Shown: one piece after another, positions 11,001-19,465 of the stretch
How positions within the stretch are numbered: position 1 is the first letter of the stretch
How the letters are laid out: each line of letters starts with the position of its first letter
Source of the DNA: Thermophagus sp052400625
Lineage (GTDB): Bacteria; Bacteroidota; Bacteroidia; Bacteroidales; Marinilabiliaceae
Assembly: GCA_052400625.1 (NCBI GenBank)
Contig: JBQTGH010000004.1
DNA: 64,000 bases
Reading direction: 5' to 3' (one strand)
The notes under the pieces: model-generated
What the model was told of the DNA's origin: nothing
The model's database searches: none
The model's input: only the letters and a program-made list of their open reading frames with translations
Made by a program: the position numbers and the translations under genes

Positions 11001-11436
11001 CGGTGATAGGATCGGTTTCAAGGTCCTCGGGCAATTCACTTTTAGCTTTGTCCACCTGATCTTTAGTATCCTGAAGGGCTTTTTGAACCTCCACGTCGGT
11101 TTCAAACTCCACAAGGATAAGACTCATATCCTGGAAAGAAGCAGAAGAGAGACGTTTCACACCGGTCAGATCTTTCAGCTCTTTCTCAATGGGACGGGTA
11201 ATCAGATTCTCGATATCCAAAGGACTGTTTCCCGGATATGGGGTCGATACCATAATATATGGCACCACGATTTCGGGGAACAATTCCCGCTGCATGCTAT
11301 TGTAAGATACCAGACCTGCAATAAAGAGGAATATGGTCAGAACAAAAATGGTATTCTTGTTTTTAAGAGCGGCCACGGTAGGCCGGAACTTCCTTTGAAC
11401 CAATTTCTGCTGATTATTTTCGGAATATTCTTGCAT
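8029..11436 (-). CDS. RND-family inner-membrane efflux pump
   Basis: Proton-driven inner-membrane pump of a tripartite efflux system. The 1135-residue protein shows the RND layout: TM1 near residues 30-48, a large periplasmic pore domain, the TM2-6 block, a second periplasmic domain and a final TM block (FGMDFVILMTGVGIVSLAGIVV). In TM4 the motif reads GMLVDNAIVAVEN, so the second aspartate of the AcrB D407/D408 pair is Asn here. After TM6 there are about 70 extra residues with two further hydrophobic segments (roughly 505-565), which makes the protein longer than AcrB. Third gene of the operon, 97 bp after the adaptor. The substrate cannot be read from the sequence; drugs, lipids or metals are possible. 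Confidence 0.93.
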   Translation of the reverse strand: MQEYSENNQQKLVQRKFRPTVAALKNKNTIFVLTIFLFIAGLVSYNSMQRELFPEIVVPYIMVSTPYPGNSPLDIENLITRPIEKELKDLTGVKRLSSASFQDMSLILVEFETDVEVQKALQDTKDQVDKAKSELPEDLETDPITEDLDFSEFPVLNINLSGDYSIYELKNFAEDLQEDFESLREVREADIKGVDEREIKVHVDPRKLENANLEFSDIEFALLSENVTIGAGEIIVDGTRRSVRTDADYKNMDEIRNTIVKSENGKVVYLRDVAEVIDGFEERSSISRLNKQPVVTLSIVKKSGENLLDATDKIFSIINEKQASHSLPPDLNITITDDQSVYIRDQISNLENSIIMGMLFVMVVLYLFMGLRNALFTGLAIPMSMFISFLVLGELDYTINTMILFGLLMALGMLVDNAIVAVENTYRHFEEGYPRFLAVQKGVSEIAVPIISSTATTLAAFFPLLFWPGIMGEFMKYLPITLIIVLTSSLFVALILNPVFALQFMKHDKVQNEKKSHGRLLMICGSLAVVGIISYLLGNILWGNLLVLPLLITLLNLYVLKPWAIHFQHRLLPWLENAYELTLQKALGRRTSKWLFGGMIGLLFFSVMFFGMTNPYVVFFPENEPKTIFVTMELPLGTDIEKTNEISLEAEKIIDGALEPYRHIVQSVVVNVGNGKGGFFESNRSPNKSLTTITFLDYQYREGISTSEIMKALSDSLRTFTGAKFFVEKEENGPPVGKPVNIEVSGDDFENLVELASQIKLAIDNSQIRGIENLEMDINMDKPEMEIRIDRDKVRRMGLSTQMVAGALRTALYGTKADTYKDGEDEYDIMVRLGDRFRHDVSSLMNFKIKVEKNGESYHIPISAVADYSYGSTYEDIKRKDNTRVITLSSNLIEGYNGNLVNAEIRKLLTDYEMPAGYRWEMTGEQEDQKETSDFLVKALLIAISLISMILITQFNSAAKPAIILMTVVLSTIGVFMGLGTFGMDFVILMTGVGIVSLAGIVVNNGIVLIDYIDITRQEKKMELNLGEGAVLSRQDEIDSVIKAGKTRLRPVLLTAITTVLGLLPLATGMNFDFFGLFTRLDPNIYFGGDNADFWGPMAWTIIFGLTTATFLTLVMVPVMYNLAVRIRNRFSKKK

Positions 11437-11533
11437 TGGACATGATTTTCGTAATACACAGCCAAATGGAAAGCAGTGTTATGCTGTGTATTGATTTTGC
11501 AATTAAAAGACGAAATAAACTCTTTTAAAAAAG

Positions 11534-12673
11534 TCAGTTATTAATCTTCAATGGGATTCCGTCGGCAACCTGCGCAAAGCCACTGGTGATAATCCGGCTT
11601 CCCGGTTCCAGTCCATCGGCAATGACCGACCTGTTGTTATCGCGTAGACTGGTGGTGACATATCTTTTCTCTGCTACCGGGTTATTTTCGTCGTCCCTGA
11701 CCACAAAAATAAACTCCCCTTTAAAGTCCTTTTTAACGTAAAGAGAGGGCACCACCAAGGCATCGGGAACAACAGCGACACGTATTTTCAGTTCTCCCAT
11801 TAAGTTGGGTTGCAGCCGCTGGTCGGGATTGGTCAGGTTGACTCTGACAGAAAAGGTTCGACTGTCGGGATCAATCATTGATGAAGTACGAAATATCGTA
11901 GCCTCTTTACGGATGCCCAAAACGGGAAAAGAAACCAAGACCGTATCCCCGGCATGAATTTTCCCCAGGTATTGCTCCGAGACATCAGCAGTCATATAGA
12001 CATCATCCAGATTAACAATTCTTGCAAAGGGGATTGCCGGGCCCGCCATTTCGCCCTGCTTCTGGATAAGATCGTCCAGCACGCCGTTAATGGGGGCTTT
12101 TACAACGGCCATCTCCAACTGGGCCTCTAATCCCTGAAGTCGTTTTTCCAATGCTTTCATATTGGATTCTGCCTGCAGGAATTCAACTTCGCTTCCTATG
12201 TTCTGGTCCCAGAGATTTTTTCTCCTCTGATAAAGAGTCTTCGCCATTTGAAGATTGACTTTAACTTCATCGATAGACTGCTCGATGATGTCGGTATTTA
12301 ATCGTCCAAGGACCTGCCCTTTCTGAACATACTCACCTTCTTTAACCGCTATTTCCTGAATAACACCGGCGGTTTCGGGGCTGACAATAATATTCTTGTC
12401 GGTAGAGACATTACCTGTTGCTTCGATGAATTGCTCGAACAACACGGGTTTCAAAGGGGCCACCTCCACATTAACCCGGTTTAAGGCTTCGTCGTTATTC
12501 CCCAGTTCGGCTTCCAAAACTTCGATCTTGGCCTGGATTTCTTTTAATTGTTTTTGGTAGGCTTCCAACTGCTCCATTTTTATTTGCCGGTCATCTGTCG
12601 GAATGTCCGCACTGCATCCAACACCGAAAAACACCGCAGCCACAAGTATAAAAACAAACACTAAACACTTCAT
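11534..12673 (-). CDS. Periplasmic adaptor (membrane fusion) lipoprotein of RND efflux system
   Basis: Links the RND pump to the outer-membrane channel. The 379-residue protein starts with a lipoprotein signal (hydrophobic stretch ending FFGVGC, Cys20) and is then a typical adaptor: an N-terminal coiled-coil stretch (about 30-60), a biotinyl-lipoyl-like half motif (GVIQEIAVKEGEYVQKGQ), an alpha-helical hairpin (about 140-190), the returning half (KAPINGVLDDLIQKQGE), then beta-barrel and membrane-proximal domains. The helical coil before the first lipoyl half is longer than in E. coli AcrA. It is the second gene of the operon, 225 bp after the outer-membrane factor. Confidence 0.92.
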   Translation of the reverse strand: MKCLVFVFILVAAVFFGVGCSADIPTDDRQIKMEQLEAYQKQLKEIQAKIEVLEAELGNNDEALNRVNVEVAPLKPVLFEQFIEATGNVSTDKNIIVSPETAGVIQEIAVKEGEYVQKGQVLGRLNTDIIEQSIDEVKVNLQMAKTLYQRRKNLWDQNIGSEVEFLQAESNMKALEKRLQGLEAQLEMAVVKAPINGVLDDLIQKQGEMAGPAIPFARIVNLDDVYMTADVSEQYLGKIHAGDTVLVSFPVLGIRKEATIFRTSSMIDPDSRTFSVRVNLTNPDQRLQPNLMGELKIRVAVVPDALVVPSLYVKKDFKGEFIFVVRDDENNPVAEKRYVTTSLRDNNRSVIADGLEPGSRIITSGFAQVADGIPLKINN

Positions 12674-12898
12674 AACAAACAGATTATATAAATTCTCAAA
12701 TTAAATTATTCCCTTAAAGCTTTCTCTGACGGCTAAACAGCCAAACAGTCTACCCAATCTGTCAATAACATCACACTATTATACAGGACTAAATCCTTAT
12801 TCACCATACATACTATTTCTCATCACAATTATTCCGCAACACCCTGAAATCATTTCTTAAGATTCCCATCATAACCACAACATATACAATATCAATCA

Positions 12899-14266
12899 TC
12901 ACAGCATGCCTATGGCTTTGAGGTAATCAATCCTGGCATTAAGCAGGTTCACCACGGCGTTGACATAATTAATCTGTGCCTGGACATACTGTCCCTGCTG
13001 TTGATTGAGTTCAAAGCTTCCTATAATGCCATTGGCAAATTTGACCCTGGTCTTATCGTATATATCCTTTGCCAACGTTCTGCTTTCTTTCGCAATTTCG
13101 AGTTGATCAATGGCACTGTAATAATTGGTTAGGGCGGTTAAACTTTCAGTTTGTATATTCCTTAATGCTTGTTGCCGTTGATTCAAACTCTTTTGCCAGG
13201 CAAGTTTTTGCTGCTGTACCTGCGCATGTCGCATCCCTGATGAGAAAATAGGCATGGTAATGGTAAGCCCCACAAACTGGGCTTTATACCACTCATCGTT
13301 AAAAATATTCCACTCATCCCCATACCCGGTTTTCTGGAAAGTATAGAAAGCACTGATTTCTGGCAGGTACTGCACCTTGGCATTCTTAAGCAGCAGTTTT
13401 TGGCTCTCGGCATTGGTATTGGCAATCTTGTATTCGATATGTTCCAACGGACTCCAACCATCAGGTGTGTCATCGGCAACCATTTGCTCGGAAAGCGTCA
13501 CCAGTTCATCGGTAAGAACCATGGGTTGATCTTCATCCAGCCCCATGGAAAACCGCAAAACGGCCATTGCCACCTCTTCATTTCGTTTCATCTCCACAAT
13601 TTGCTTTTCGGCTTCTCTCACCATTAGCTTAATCTGTGAGACGTCCATCGATTCGCGAAACCCATTTTCAAACATGGCCTCGGTTTCCCTCAGGGTTCCC
13701 CTGTTTATTTCAAGGTTTTCCTGAAATGCGTTATAATTATCTCTTGCAGACAGCACCAGAAAGTAAGCTTTCGCCACGGCATTACGGATTTCTATTTCCG
13801 TTTTTTCATCCTGATGACGAGTCAGATCAAGGAAAACCTTGGTCGCTTTAAGCCCTACAAAATAGGAGCCTCTAAAGATCATCTGTGAAGCAGAAATAGA
13901 ATAGTTGCCATCATACGCCGTGGAAAAAGATACCGGGACCTTATCGCCGGGACCTATTCCGGGGGGACGCATATCTTCAGGAATGATTTCCGCCGGCAAG
14001 AGACTTACCGGAACATCAATAGAGTGATTGTATCCTGCAGAAAAATCGATTTGCGGTAATCCGGATGCGATAGTCTCCCATATCTTCTTTTTTGCCGACT
14101 TTATATCAAACTCCGAACTAATCTTCTGATAAGCATGCTTCGATGCATAACTCATCGCCTCTTCCAAAGAAAAAGAAAGCGTATCGGCATTGGTCTGCGC
14201 AACGACTCCTGCACCCCAAAATGCAGCAATAAAAAACAACAATAAATTTCTAAGCTTCATCATCAA
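12899..14266 (-). CDS. TolC-family outer-membrane efflux protein
   Basis: Outer-membrane channel of the tripartite pump. The 455-residue protein has a signal peptide (MMMKLRNLLLFFIAAFWGAGVVAQ) and two outer-membrane-efflux repeats rich in long amphipathic helices, each with the family's Asn/Tyr/Leu pattern (AKAYFLVLSARDNYNAFQEN and its later counterpart NARIDYLKAIG at the C-terminus). First gene of the minus-strand operon. The three consecutive ATG codons at 14266, 14263 and 14260 make the exact start uncertain by two residues. No TetR or other local regulator gene is present upstream, although many such operons have one. Confidence 0.92.
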   Translation of the reverse strand: MMMKLRNLLLFFIAAFWGAGVVAQTNADTLSFSLEEAMSYASKHAYQKISSEFDIKSAKKKIWETIASGLPQIDFSAGYNHSIDVPVSLLPAEIIPEDMRPPGIGPGDKVPVSFSTAYDGNYSISASQMIFRGSYFVGLKATKVFLDLTRHQDEKTEIEIRNAVAKAYFLVLSARDNYNAFQENLEINRGTLRETEAMFENGFRESMDVSQIKLMVREAEKQIVEMKRNEEVAMAVLRFSMGLDEDQPMVLTDELVTLSEQMVADDTPDGWSPLEHIEYKIANTNAESQKLLLKNAKVQYLPEISAFYTFQKTGYGDEWNIFNDEWYKAQFVGLTITMPIFSSGMRHAQVQQQKLAWQKSLNQRQQALRNIQTESLTALTNYYSAIDQLEIAKESRTLAKDIYDKTRVKFANGIIGSFELNQQQGQYVQAQINYVNAVVNLLNARIDYLKAIGML

Positions 14267-14855
14267 TCTTTTTCAAATTTGTTTATTCAAGGGCAGAACG
14301 AACGGGACGTCGGCTTTCCTCGCTAAAAATACCTTAATAAGAACCAAAAGTAAAGACTTGTCTTCCTGTCTTATACCGAAATCGGAAGCCGCCACCACCA
14401 TCATTCCGTTTTAGCTTTTATTTGCAACACTCAACCCCATATTAGCAAAGGCATAAATTGACATCCTACTAATGCGGGAAAGGCAAAATAATTCACTTAA
14501 ATTCTGTGTTCGAGTACCTTTTTCGACCAGATTGTTGCAAAGTTAACGGGATAAAAGGCTCAAAACTAAATTCACCCCAAAAGTTTCCCGAGTTTCCGCC
14601 GAACGAACGAAAAACAACGGTAAATGACAGTAAGAGATCAAGGGAATTGTTTTATATACATCATTATAATTCTTCATAACTGAACAAAATCATCCATCAC
14701 CAAATCGAAAATGACACATTTTCCTCGCCGTCCTGAATCTAAAGAAAGAAAAGTCAAGAGATCCGAACCACTATAAGAGAACACCAATAAAAATATATTG
14801 TTGATACAATGGAATATTCCACCCCTGTTATGCGTTGTAAATATTAAGGGAAAAA
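14267..14855. other. Intergenic region between divergent efflux operon and outer-membrane protein gene
   Basis: No gene seen in 589 bp. For the minus-strand efflux operon two elements match the -7 consensus TAnnTTTG: TACTTTTG at 14345-14352 and TAACTTTGCA at 14536-14545. The second has the extended form common in the phylum but would imply a leader of about 260 bases. Neither has a -33 TTTG at the right distance, so the efflux promoter is unresolved. Confidence 0.4.
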
Positions 14856-14886
14856 TTGTTACAACATGTTTTTAACATTATATTTA
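14856..14886 (+). promoter_or_regulatory. Probable promoter of the outer-membrane protein / exporter run
   Basis: TTG at 14856-14858, then 20 bp, then TATATTTA at 14879-14886, which differs from the TAnnTTTG consensus only in the last base. Transcription would begin near 14893. This decides the gene start downstream: the in-frame TTG codon at 14856 is the -33 element rather than a start codon, and translation must begin at 14934 or 14982. Confidence 0.45.
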
Positions 14887-14933
14887 GAGATCTTTTTCTG
14901 CTGTCATTAACGAAAGTAAAGAGATCCTCTAAA

Positions 14934-15953
14934 ATGTTTTCGAAGAAGAAACCCGGGAAATATTTATGCTTGACGACTAACATGCCACACCGAGTTTTAA
15001 CCATATTGTTTCTCCTTTTGACCGGCTATGCCACTACTGCCGAAGCACAAGTATGGCCCTTTAAAAAAAAGAGTCAGGTAGAAAAAGCCACGAAAGACCT
15101 GGAAAAAAGAAAGGCAGATGCGGGGGAAGGCAATCTGTTCAATCCTTTCCAGCCCACCGGGTCATCCGTCAATTACATACGGGATGATCAGATTTGGTCG
15201 GCCGGTACTGCCGCCACTTCATATGCGAATGCAGGAAACATCAGTATAACGACACCTTCACGTTTTGGGTTAACAAGTGGACTTGAACTATCCACTTGGC
15301 TCGGGCTGGATTACTGGGTACCGAACCTGTTTATAAAGAATGAAATAGCAAGAAAAAAGCTATGGGTTTCTTCTCTCCATGGAGTTTACTCTTCGTGGCC
15401 GGGACTAAATGAAGTTGCAGGGGGAAAAGACAACTTTTTGGCCGACTCTGTTACGGGCGACCCGCTGGTCTTATCCCTACACAACCAACTTATTGTAAGC
15501 CGGCCATTTTATAATAATATGGCCTGCAATCCATCTCAACCCTACTTAATTTTATCAGCATCCCTGTCTGTCGATGTTGGTATTCCGTTCAACAATGAAG
15601 AGATCTATGTTGAAGAGAATTTGTTTAAAATACCCCGAAGTATGTCGTATGCCGGTAAAGGCTGGATGAGCACTTTCTCGGTACGAGCCGACTGGCAAAT
15701 TATGCAACAATTATACGGGCGGGGAGAAATCAGAATGCTAAGTGGAAACTTTTCAACGGGAATAACTGTTGAACATCAAGCATTGATTGAATACTTCCCT
15801 TACACAAAATTGTCAGTCTCTGGGGGGTACATAGTAGGTATAGGGAATATAGGGAACCGGCATATAAATATTCTCCCTTTTCTGGATGTGTCTTACTACT
15901 TTGGAAGGAAACAAGGACGCCAACGAGGACTCTTCAAACAACAGATGTTCTAA
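14934..15953 (+). CDS. Unrecognised outer-membrane or periplasmic protein
   Basis: I do not recognise the family. From ATG 14934 it has 339 residues. A second in-frame ATG at 14982 places a classical signal peptide right at the N-terminus (MPHRVLTILFLLLTGYATTAEAQ), so that start is equally plausible. The mature part begins with a charged linker (KKKSQVEKATKDLEKRKAD) and continues as alternating short hydrophobic and polar stretches ending in aromatic-rich strands (FLDVSYYFG), which suggests a beta-barrel. No enzyme motif is visible. It precedes an MMPL-type exporter by 74 bp on the same strand, so a role as that exporter's outer-membrane partner is conceivable but unproven. Confidence 0.6.
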   Translation: MFSKKKPGKYLCLTTNMPHRVLTILFLLLTGYATTAEAQVWPFKKKSQVEKATKDLEKRKADAGEGNLFNPFQPTGSSVNYIRDDQIWSAGTAATSYANAGNISITTPSRFGLTSGLELSTWLGLDYWVPNLFIKNEIARKKLWVSSLHGVYSSWPGLNEVAGGKDNFLADSVTGDPLVLSLHNQLIVSRPFYNNMACNPSQPYLILSASLSVDVGIPFNNEEIYVEENLFKIPRSMSYAGKGWMSTFSVRADWQIMQQLYGRGEIRMLSGNFSTGITVEHQALIEYFPYTKLSVSGGYIVGIGNIGNRHINILPFLDVSYYFGRKQGRQRGLFKQQMF

Positions 15954-16027
15954 ATCGGCCATTAACTCCTGAAATTTTCCTAAATTCGCACCGTTTTGTT
16001 TGAAATTTTGAGGTAACCTGTTGATTT

Positions 16028-18469
16028 ATGTGGATTCGTACTGCCAGCTTTATTCTTCGAAACAGGCTCCCTATTCTGATTGTTCTGGTCCTGATAACTG
16101 CATTCATGGGGATTCAGTCACGCAAAATAGAGATGTCTTATCAATATGCTCCTTTATTACCGGAGGATGACCCCGCTAATTTGGAATATGACAATTTCAT
16201 AGAGGAATTTGGAAATGAAGGAAACCTCATTGTACTAGGGATTCAGGATCGTACTTTTTTTGAGTATCAACACTTTGGTGCGTGGCAACAATTGACCCGT
16301 GATCTCAAAAAGATAAATGGTATTACATCTGTATTTTCTGCGACCGAAGCATACAATCTTACACGTAACAATCAAACAAAGAAATTCGAGCTTTCACCAG
16401 TCTTTGAAAAGGTTCCCGACCAATCACATCTCGATTCACTCCGCCAAAAATTCAATGACCTAAGTTTTTACAAGGGGCTTGTTTATAACCCTGAGACCAA
16501 CACCTACCTCATGGCGATCACCCTCGACCGGAAAGTACTGGAAAGTGAGGCCCGGGTGCCATTGATTCGAGACATAAAAAATTGTGCCGACAAATACTCT
16601 TCCGCAACAGGTAATGAGGTTCATATTTCGGGACTCCCCTACATCCGAGTTGAAACTGCGGAGATGATCAAAAAAGAACTAAACATGTTCATCTGGCTGG
16701 CACTGGGGATAACGGCAATCATCATCTTTTTGTTTTTCAAATCGTTCAAGGTGGTGCTATTCTCCATGTTGGTGGTAGGGATGGCTGTGATTTGGGCATT
16801 GGGACTGCAAGCCATTATAGGCTATAAGGTAACGATATTAACGGGCATGATTCCACCGCTCATCATCGTTATCGGCATCCCTAATTCAGTCTTCTTTCTG
16901 AACAAATTTCACTATGAGTATCGCAATCATGGCAATAAAATAAAATCGCTACAACGTGTTATACAGAAAATCGGAAATGCCACCTTTCTGACCAACCTGA
17001 CCACAGCCAGCGGCTTTGCCACCTTCATATTTACCAGCAGTAAACTGTTGATCGAGTTTGGAGTTATGGCGGCCCTCAACATCATGGTAGTCTTTATTCT
17101 TTCGTTGCTACTCATCCCAATCATATTTAGTTTCCTCCCTGATCCCAAGGAGAGACATGTTCGCCATCTGAACAATCGTTTTTTTCAAGGGATCATCAAC
17201 AAGCTGGTGCATATATCTCTTTACCGCAAAAAGATAGTTTATTTAGGCACGGTCGGTCTAATAGTTTTTGGCGGATACGGCATCTCACAGATGAAAACCA
17301 CCGGATTCATGCTCGATGATATTCCGCACAACCATACGCTGTATAAAGACCTCCATTTTTTTGAAAAGCATTTCAGCGGATTAATGCCCCTGGAAGTGGT
17401 AATTGACACCCAAAAGCCCAAAGGCGTGATGCGTCCCCAGAACCTGAAAAAGATGGATCTGTTGCAGGAACAGTTGAGAAAGCTTCCGGAGATATCGCAG
17501 GGTCTGTCCATGGTGCAAGTTGTAAAATTTGCCCGACAGGCATTTTACAAGGGCAATCCCAACTATTTTTCGATTCCCAGTTCCATGGAACACAATTTCA
17601 TAATGTCTTATCTACCGAAAACCAACAAAACAACGCCCGGTGTTGTCACTTCATTTGTTGATTCTATCGGCCGGAAAGCACGCATTAGTTTTAGGATGGA
17701 AGATGTGGGAACCACCAAAATGCACTTATTGAATAAAAAGATCAGCGCAGTGGTCGATTCCATCTTTCCTTCACCCAAATACGAAACTGCCATAACCGGT
17801 TCGAGTGTTGTCTTTTTTAAAGGAACCGATTACCTTGTTCGAAATCTATTTGTTAGTCTTGGATTAGCCATACTGCTCATAGCCTCTTTCATGGCTTGGA
17901 TGTTTCGTTCCAAGAGAATGGTTTTGGTCTCTCTTTTCCCCAATCTGGTACCGTTGATTACCACCGCTGCACTTATGGGCATATTTAACATCCCCATAAA
18001 GCCTTCCACAATATTGGTCTTTAGTATCGCTTTTGGCATCTCAGTAGACGACACCATCCATTTTCTTTCCAAATACCGCCAGGAACTTGTGGCCACCAAC
18101 TGGAGCATACGAGCCGCAACGGTACTGGCTTTAAAAGAAACCGGCCGAAGTATGATCTACACTTCTGTGATTCTTTTCTTTGGATTTGGTATATTTACAG
18201 TGTCAAGCTTTGGAGGCACGGTAGCTTTGGGCGCCCTGGTGGCATTAACACTTCTGGTGGCTCTCTTTTCCAATTTAATATTGTTACCCGCCTTACTTCT
18301 GGGACTTGAAAGGCTCATCACCAATGAATCATTCAAGGAACCGATGCTGACCATTTATAACGAAGAGGAAGATATTGATATGGAAGAGTTGAAAATCCAG
18401 AAACCGGAAATAAAAAAAGAAGACATCAAAGAGCCGGAAATAAAATTGGAAGCTCATGTTGAAAATTGA
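16028..18469 (+). CDS. MMPL/RND-superfamily exporter
   Basis: Inner-membrane transporter of the MMPL/Patched branch of the RND superfamily, members of which often move lipids or hydrophobic molecules. The 813 residues form two similar halves, each with one TM, a periplasmic domain of about 200 residues and a five-TM bundle. The first half ends near 370; the second carries the FGISVDDTIHFLSKY motif (TM4 region), with the aspartate pair thought to carry protons, while the equivalent place in the first half reads GIPNSVFFLNKF without acids. The C-terminus is a charged cytoplasmic tail with repeated KxPEIK units. It overlaps the prenyl synthase gene by 14 bp, which argues for translational coupling. 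Confidence 0.85.
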   Translation: MWIRTASFILRNRLPILIVLVLITAFMGIQSRKIEMSYQYAPLLPEDDPANLEYDNFIEEFGNEGNLIVLGIQDRTFFEYQHFGAWQQLTRDLKKINGITSVFSATEAYNLTRNNQTKKFELSPVFEKVPDQSHLDSLRQKFNDLSFYKGLVYNPETNTYLMAITLDRKVLESEARVPLIRDIKNCADKYSSATGNEVHISGLPYIRVETAEMIKKELNMFIWLALGITAIIIFLFFKSFKVVLFSMLVVGMAVIWALGLQAIIGYKVTILTGMIPPLIIVIGIPNSVFFLNKFHYEYRNHGNKIKSLQRVIQKIGNATFLTNLTTASGFATFIFTSSKLLIEFGVMAALNIMVVFILSLLLIPIIFSFLPDPKERHVRHLNNRFFQGIINKLVHISLYRKKIVYLGTVGLIVFGGYGISQMKTTGFMLDDIPHNHTLYKDLHFFEKHFSGLMPLEVVIDTQKPKGVMRPQNLKKMDLLQEQLRKLPEISQGLSMVQVVKFARQAFYKGNPNYFSIPSSMEHNFIMSYLPKTNKTTPGVVTSFVDSIGRKARISFRMEDVGTTKMHLLNKKISAVVDSIFPSPKYETAITGSSVVFFKGTDYLVRNLFVSLGLAILLIASFMAWMFRSKRMVLVSLFPNLVPLITTAALMGIFNIPIKPSTILVFSIAFGISVDDTIHFLSKYRQELVATNWSIRAATVLALKETGRSMIYTSVILFFGFGIFTVSSFGGTVALGALVALTLLVALFSNLILLPALLLGLERLITNESFKEPMLTIYNEEEDIDMEELKIQKPEIKKEDIKEPEIKLEAHVEN

Positions 18470-19427
18470 AGATTATCGGCAGATCGTTGAAGATCAGCTT
18501 CAGATGATGGGCGGGATGAAAAGACCGGAAGGGCTTTACGACCCGGTAAGGTATATCCTTTCATTGGGAGGAAAACGTCTTAGACCTGTCCTCTGCCTGG
18601 CATCCGCCTCTCTGTTTGGCGATTATACCTCGGCATTAATGCCTGCTCTCGGCATTGAGGTTTTTCACAACTTCACCCTCCTTCATGACGATATAATGGA
18701 TCAGTCGGATGTGAGGCGTAACCATGCTACCGTGCATAAAAAATGGGACAACAACACGGCCATACTCTCCGGTGACGTGATGTTGATTAAAGCCTATGAA
18801 TTGATCAGTAAAAGTCCGGTTGGTGTACTGCCACAAGTATTGGAAGTTTTTAACAAAACAGCCATTGAGGTTTGTGAAGGCCAGCAATTTGACATGGAAT
18901 TTGAAAAAAGCACGGATGTAACAGAAGCTGGCTATCTGGATATGATCCGCCTCAAGACAGCGGTTCTAATTGGGGGAAGCATGAAGATTGGAGGCATCCT
19001 GGGAGGAGGGAGCCTGCGTGATTGCGGACTCTTATATAAATTCGGGCAGGATATAGGCATGGCTTTTCAACTGCAGGATGACTGGTTGGATGTGTTTGGC
19101 AATCAGGAAACATTTGGAAAAAAAATTGGCAGTGATATTCTGAATAATAAAAAAACATTCCTTTTAATCTCGGCCCTTAACAGGCTTGAAAAAGAATTAA
19201 AAAAGGAACTTTTGGACTGGATGCAACGTAAGGAGTATGATGCAGATGAAAAAATATCTGCCGTGACTCGTCTTTTTAACGAAGCAGGGGTCTCAGAAAT
19301 TGTTATCCAAAAGAGAGACGATTACTTTGCCCGCTCATTGGAAAACTTTGAAAAGATAAACGGAGACCGGGAAATTAAGCAGGAAATAGAAAACTTCGCA
19401 CACAAATTGATGGCACGGTCAAGATAA
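18456..19427 (+). CDS. Polyprenyl diphosphate synthase, probably short chain (FPP/GGPP)
   Basis: Condenses isopentenyl diphosphate onto allylic diphosphates. The 323-residue protein has both aspartate-rich motifs: DDIMD at about 78-82 (first) and QLQDDWLD near 205-212 (second), plus the GGKRLRP substrate site at 38-44. The residue five places before the first motif is Phe (F73) with Thr at -4; an aromatic residue there limits chain length in known enzymes, so a C15 or C20 product is likelier than a long-chain quinone tail. It overlaps the upstream exporter gene by 14 bp and is followed after 38 bp by atpD. Product specificity is inference. Confidence 0.88.
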   Translation: MLKIEDYRQIVEDQLQMMGGMKRPEGLYDPVRYILSLGGKRLRPVLCLASASLFGDYTSALMPALGIEVFHNFTLLHDDIMDQSDVRRNHATVHKKWDNNTAILSGDVMLIKAYELISKSPVGVLPQVLEVFNKTAIEVCEGQQFDMEFEKSTDVTEAGYLDMIRLKTAVLIGGSMKIGGILGGGSLRDCGLLYKFGQDIGMAFQLQDDWLDVFGNQETFGKKIGSDILNNKKTFLLISALNRLEKELKKELLDWMQRKEYDADEKISAVTRLFNEAGVSEIVIQKRDDYFARSLENFEKINGDREIKQEIENFAHKLMARSR

Positions 19428-19465
19428 CTCGGAATTGTTTATATTCAAGACAAAAAAAATTTATC

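Noticed and set aside
10420..11445. Plus-strand open frame of 341 codons opposite the RND pump
   Set aside because: Fully antisense to a gene with strong RND homology; composition gives a Phe/His-rich shadow protein.
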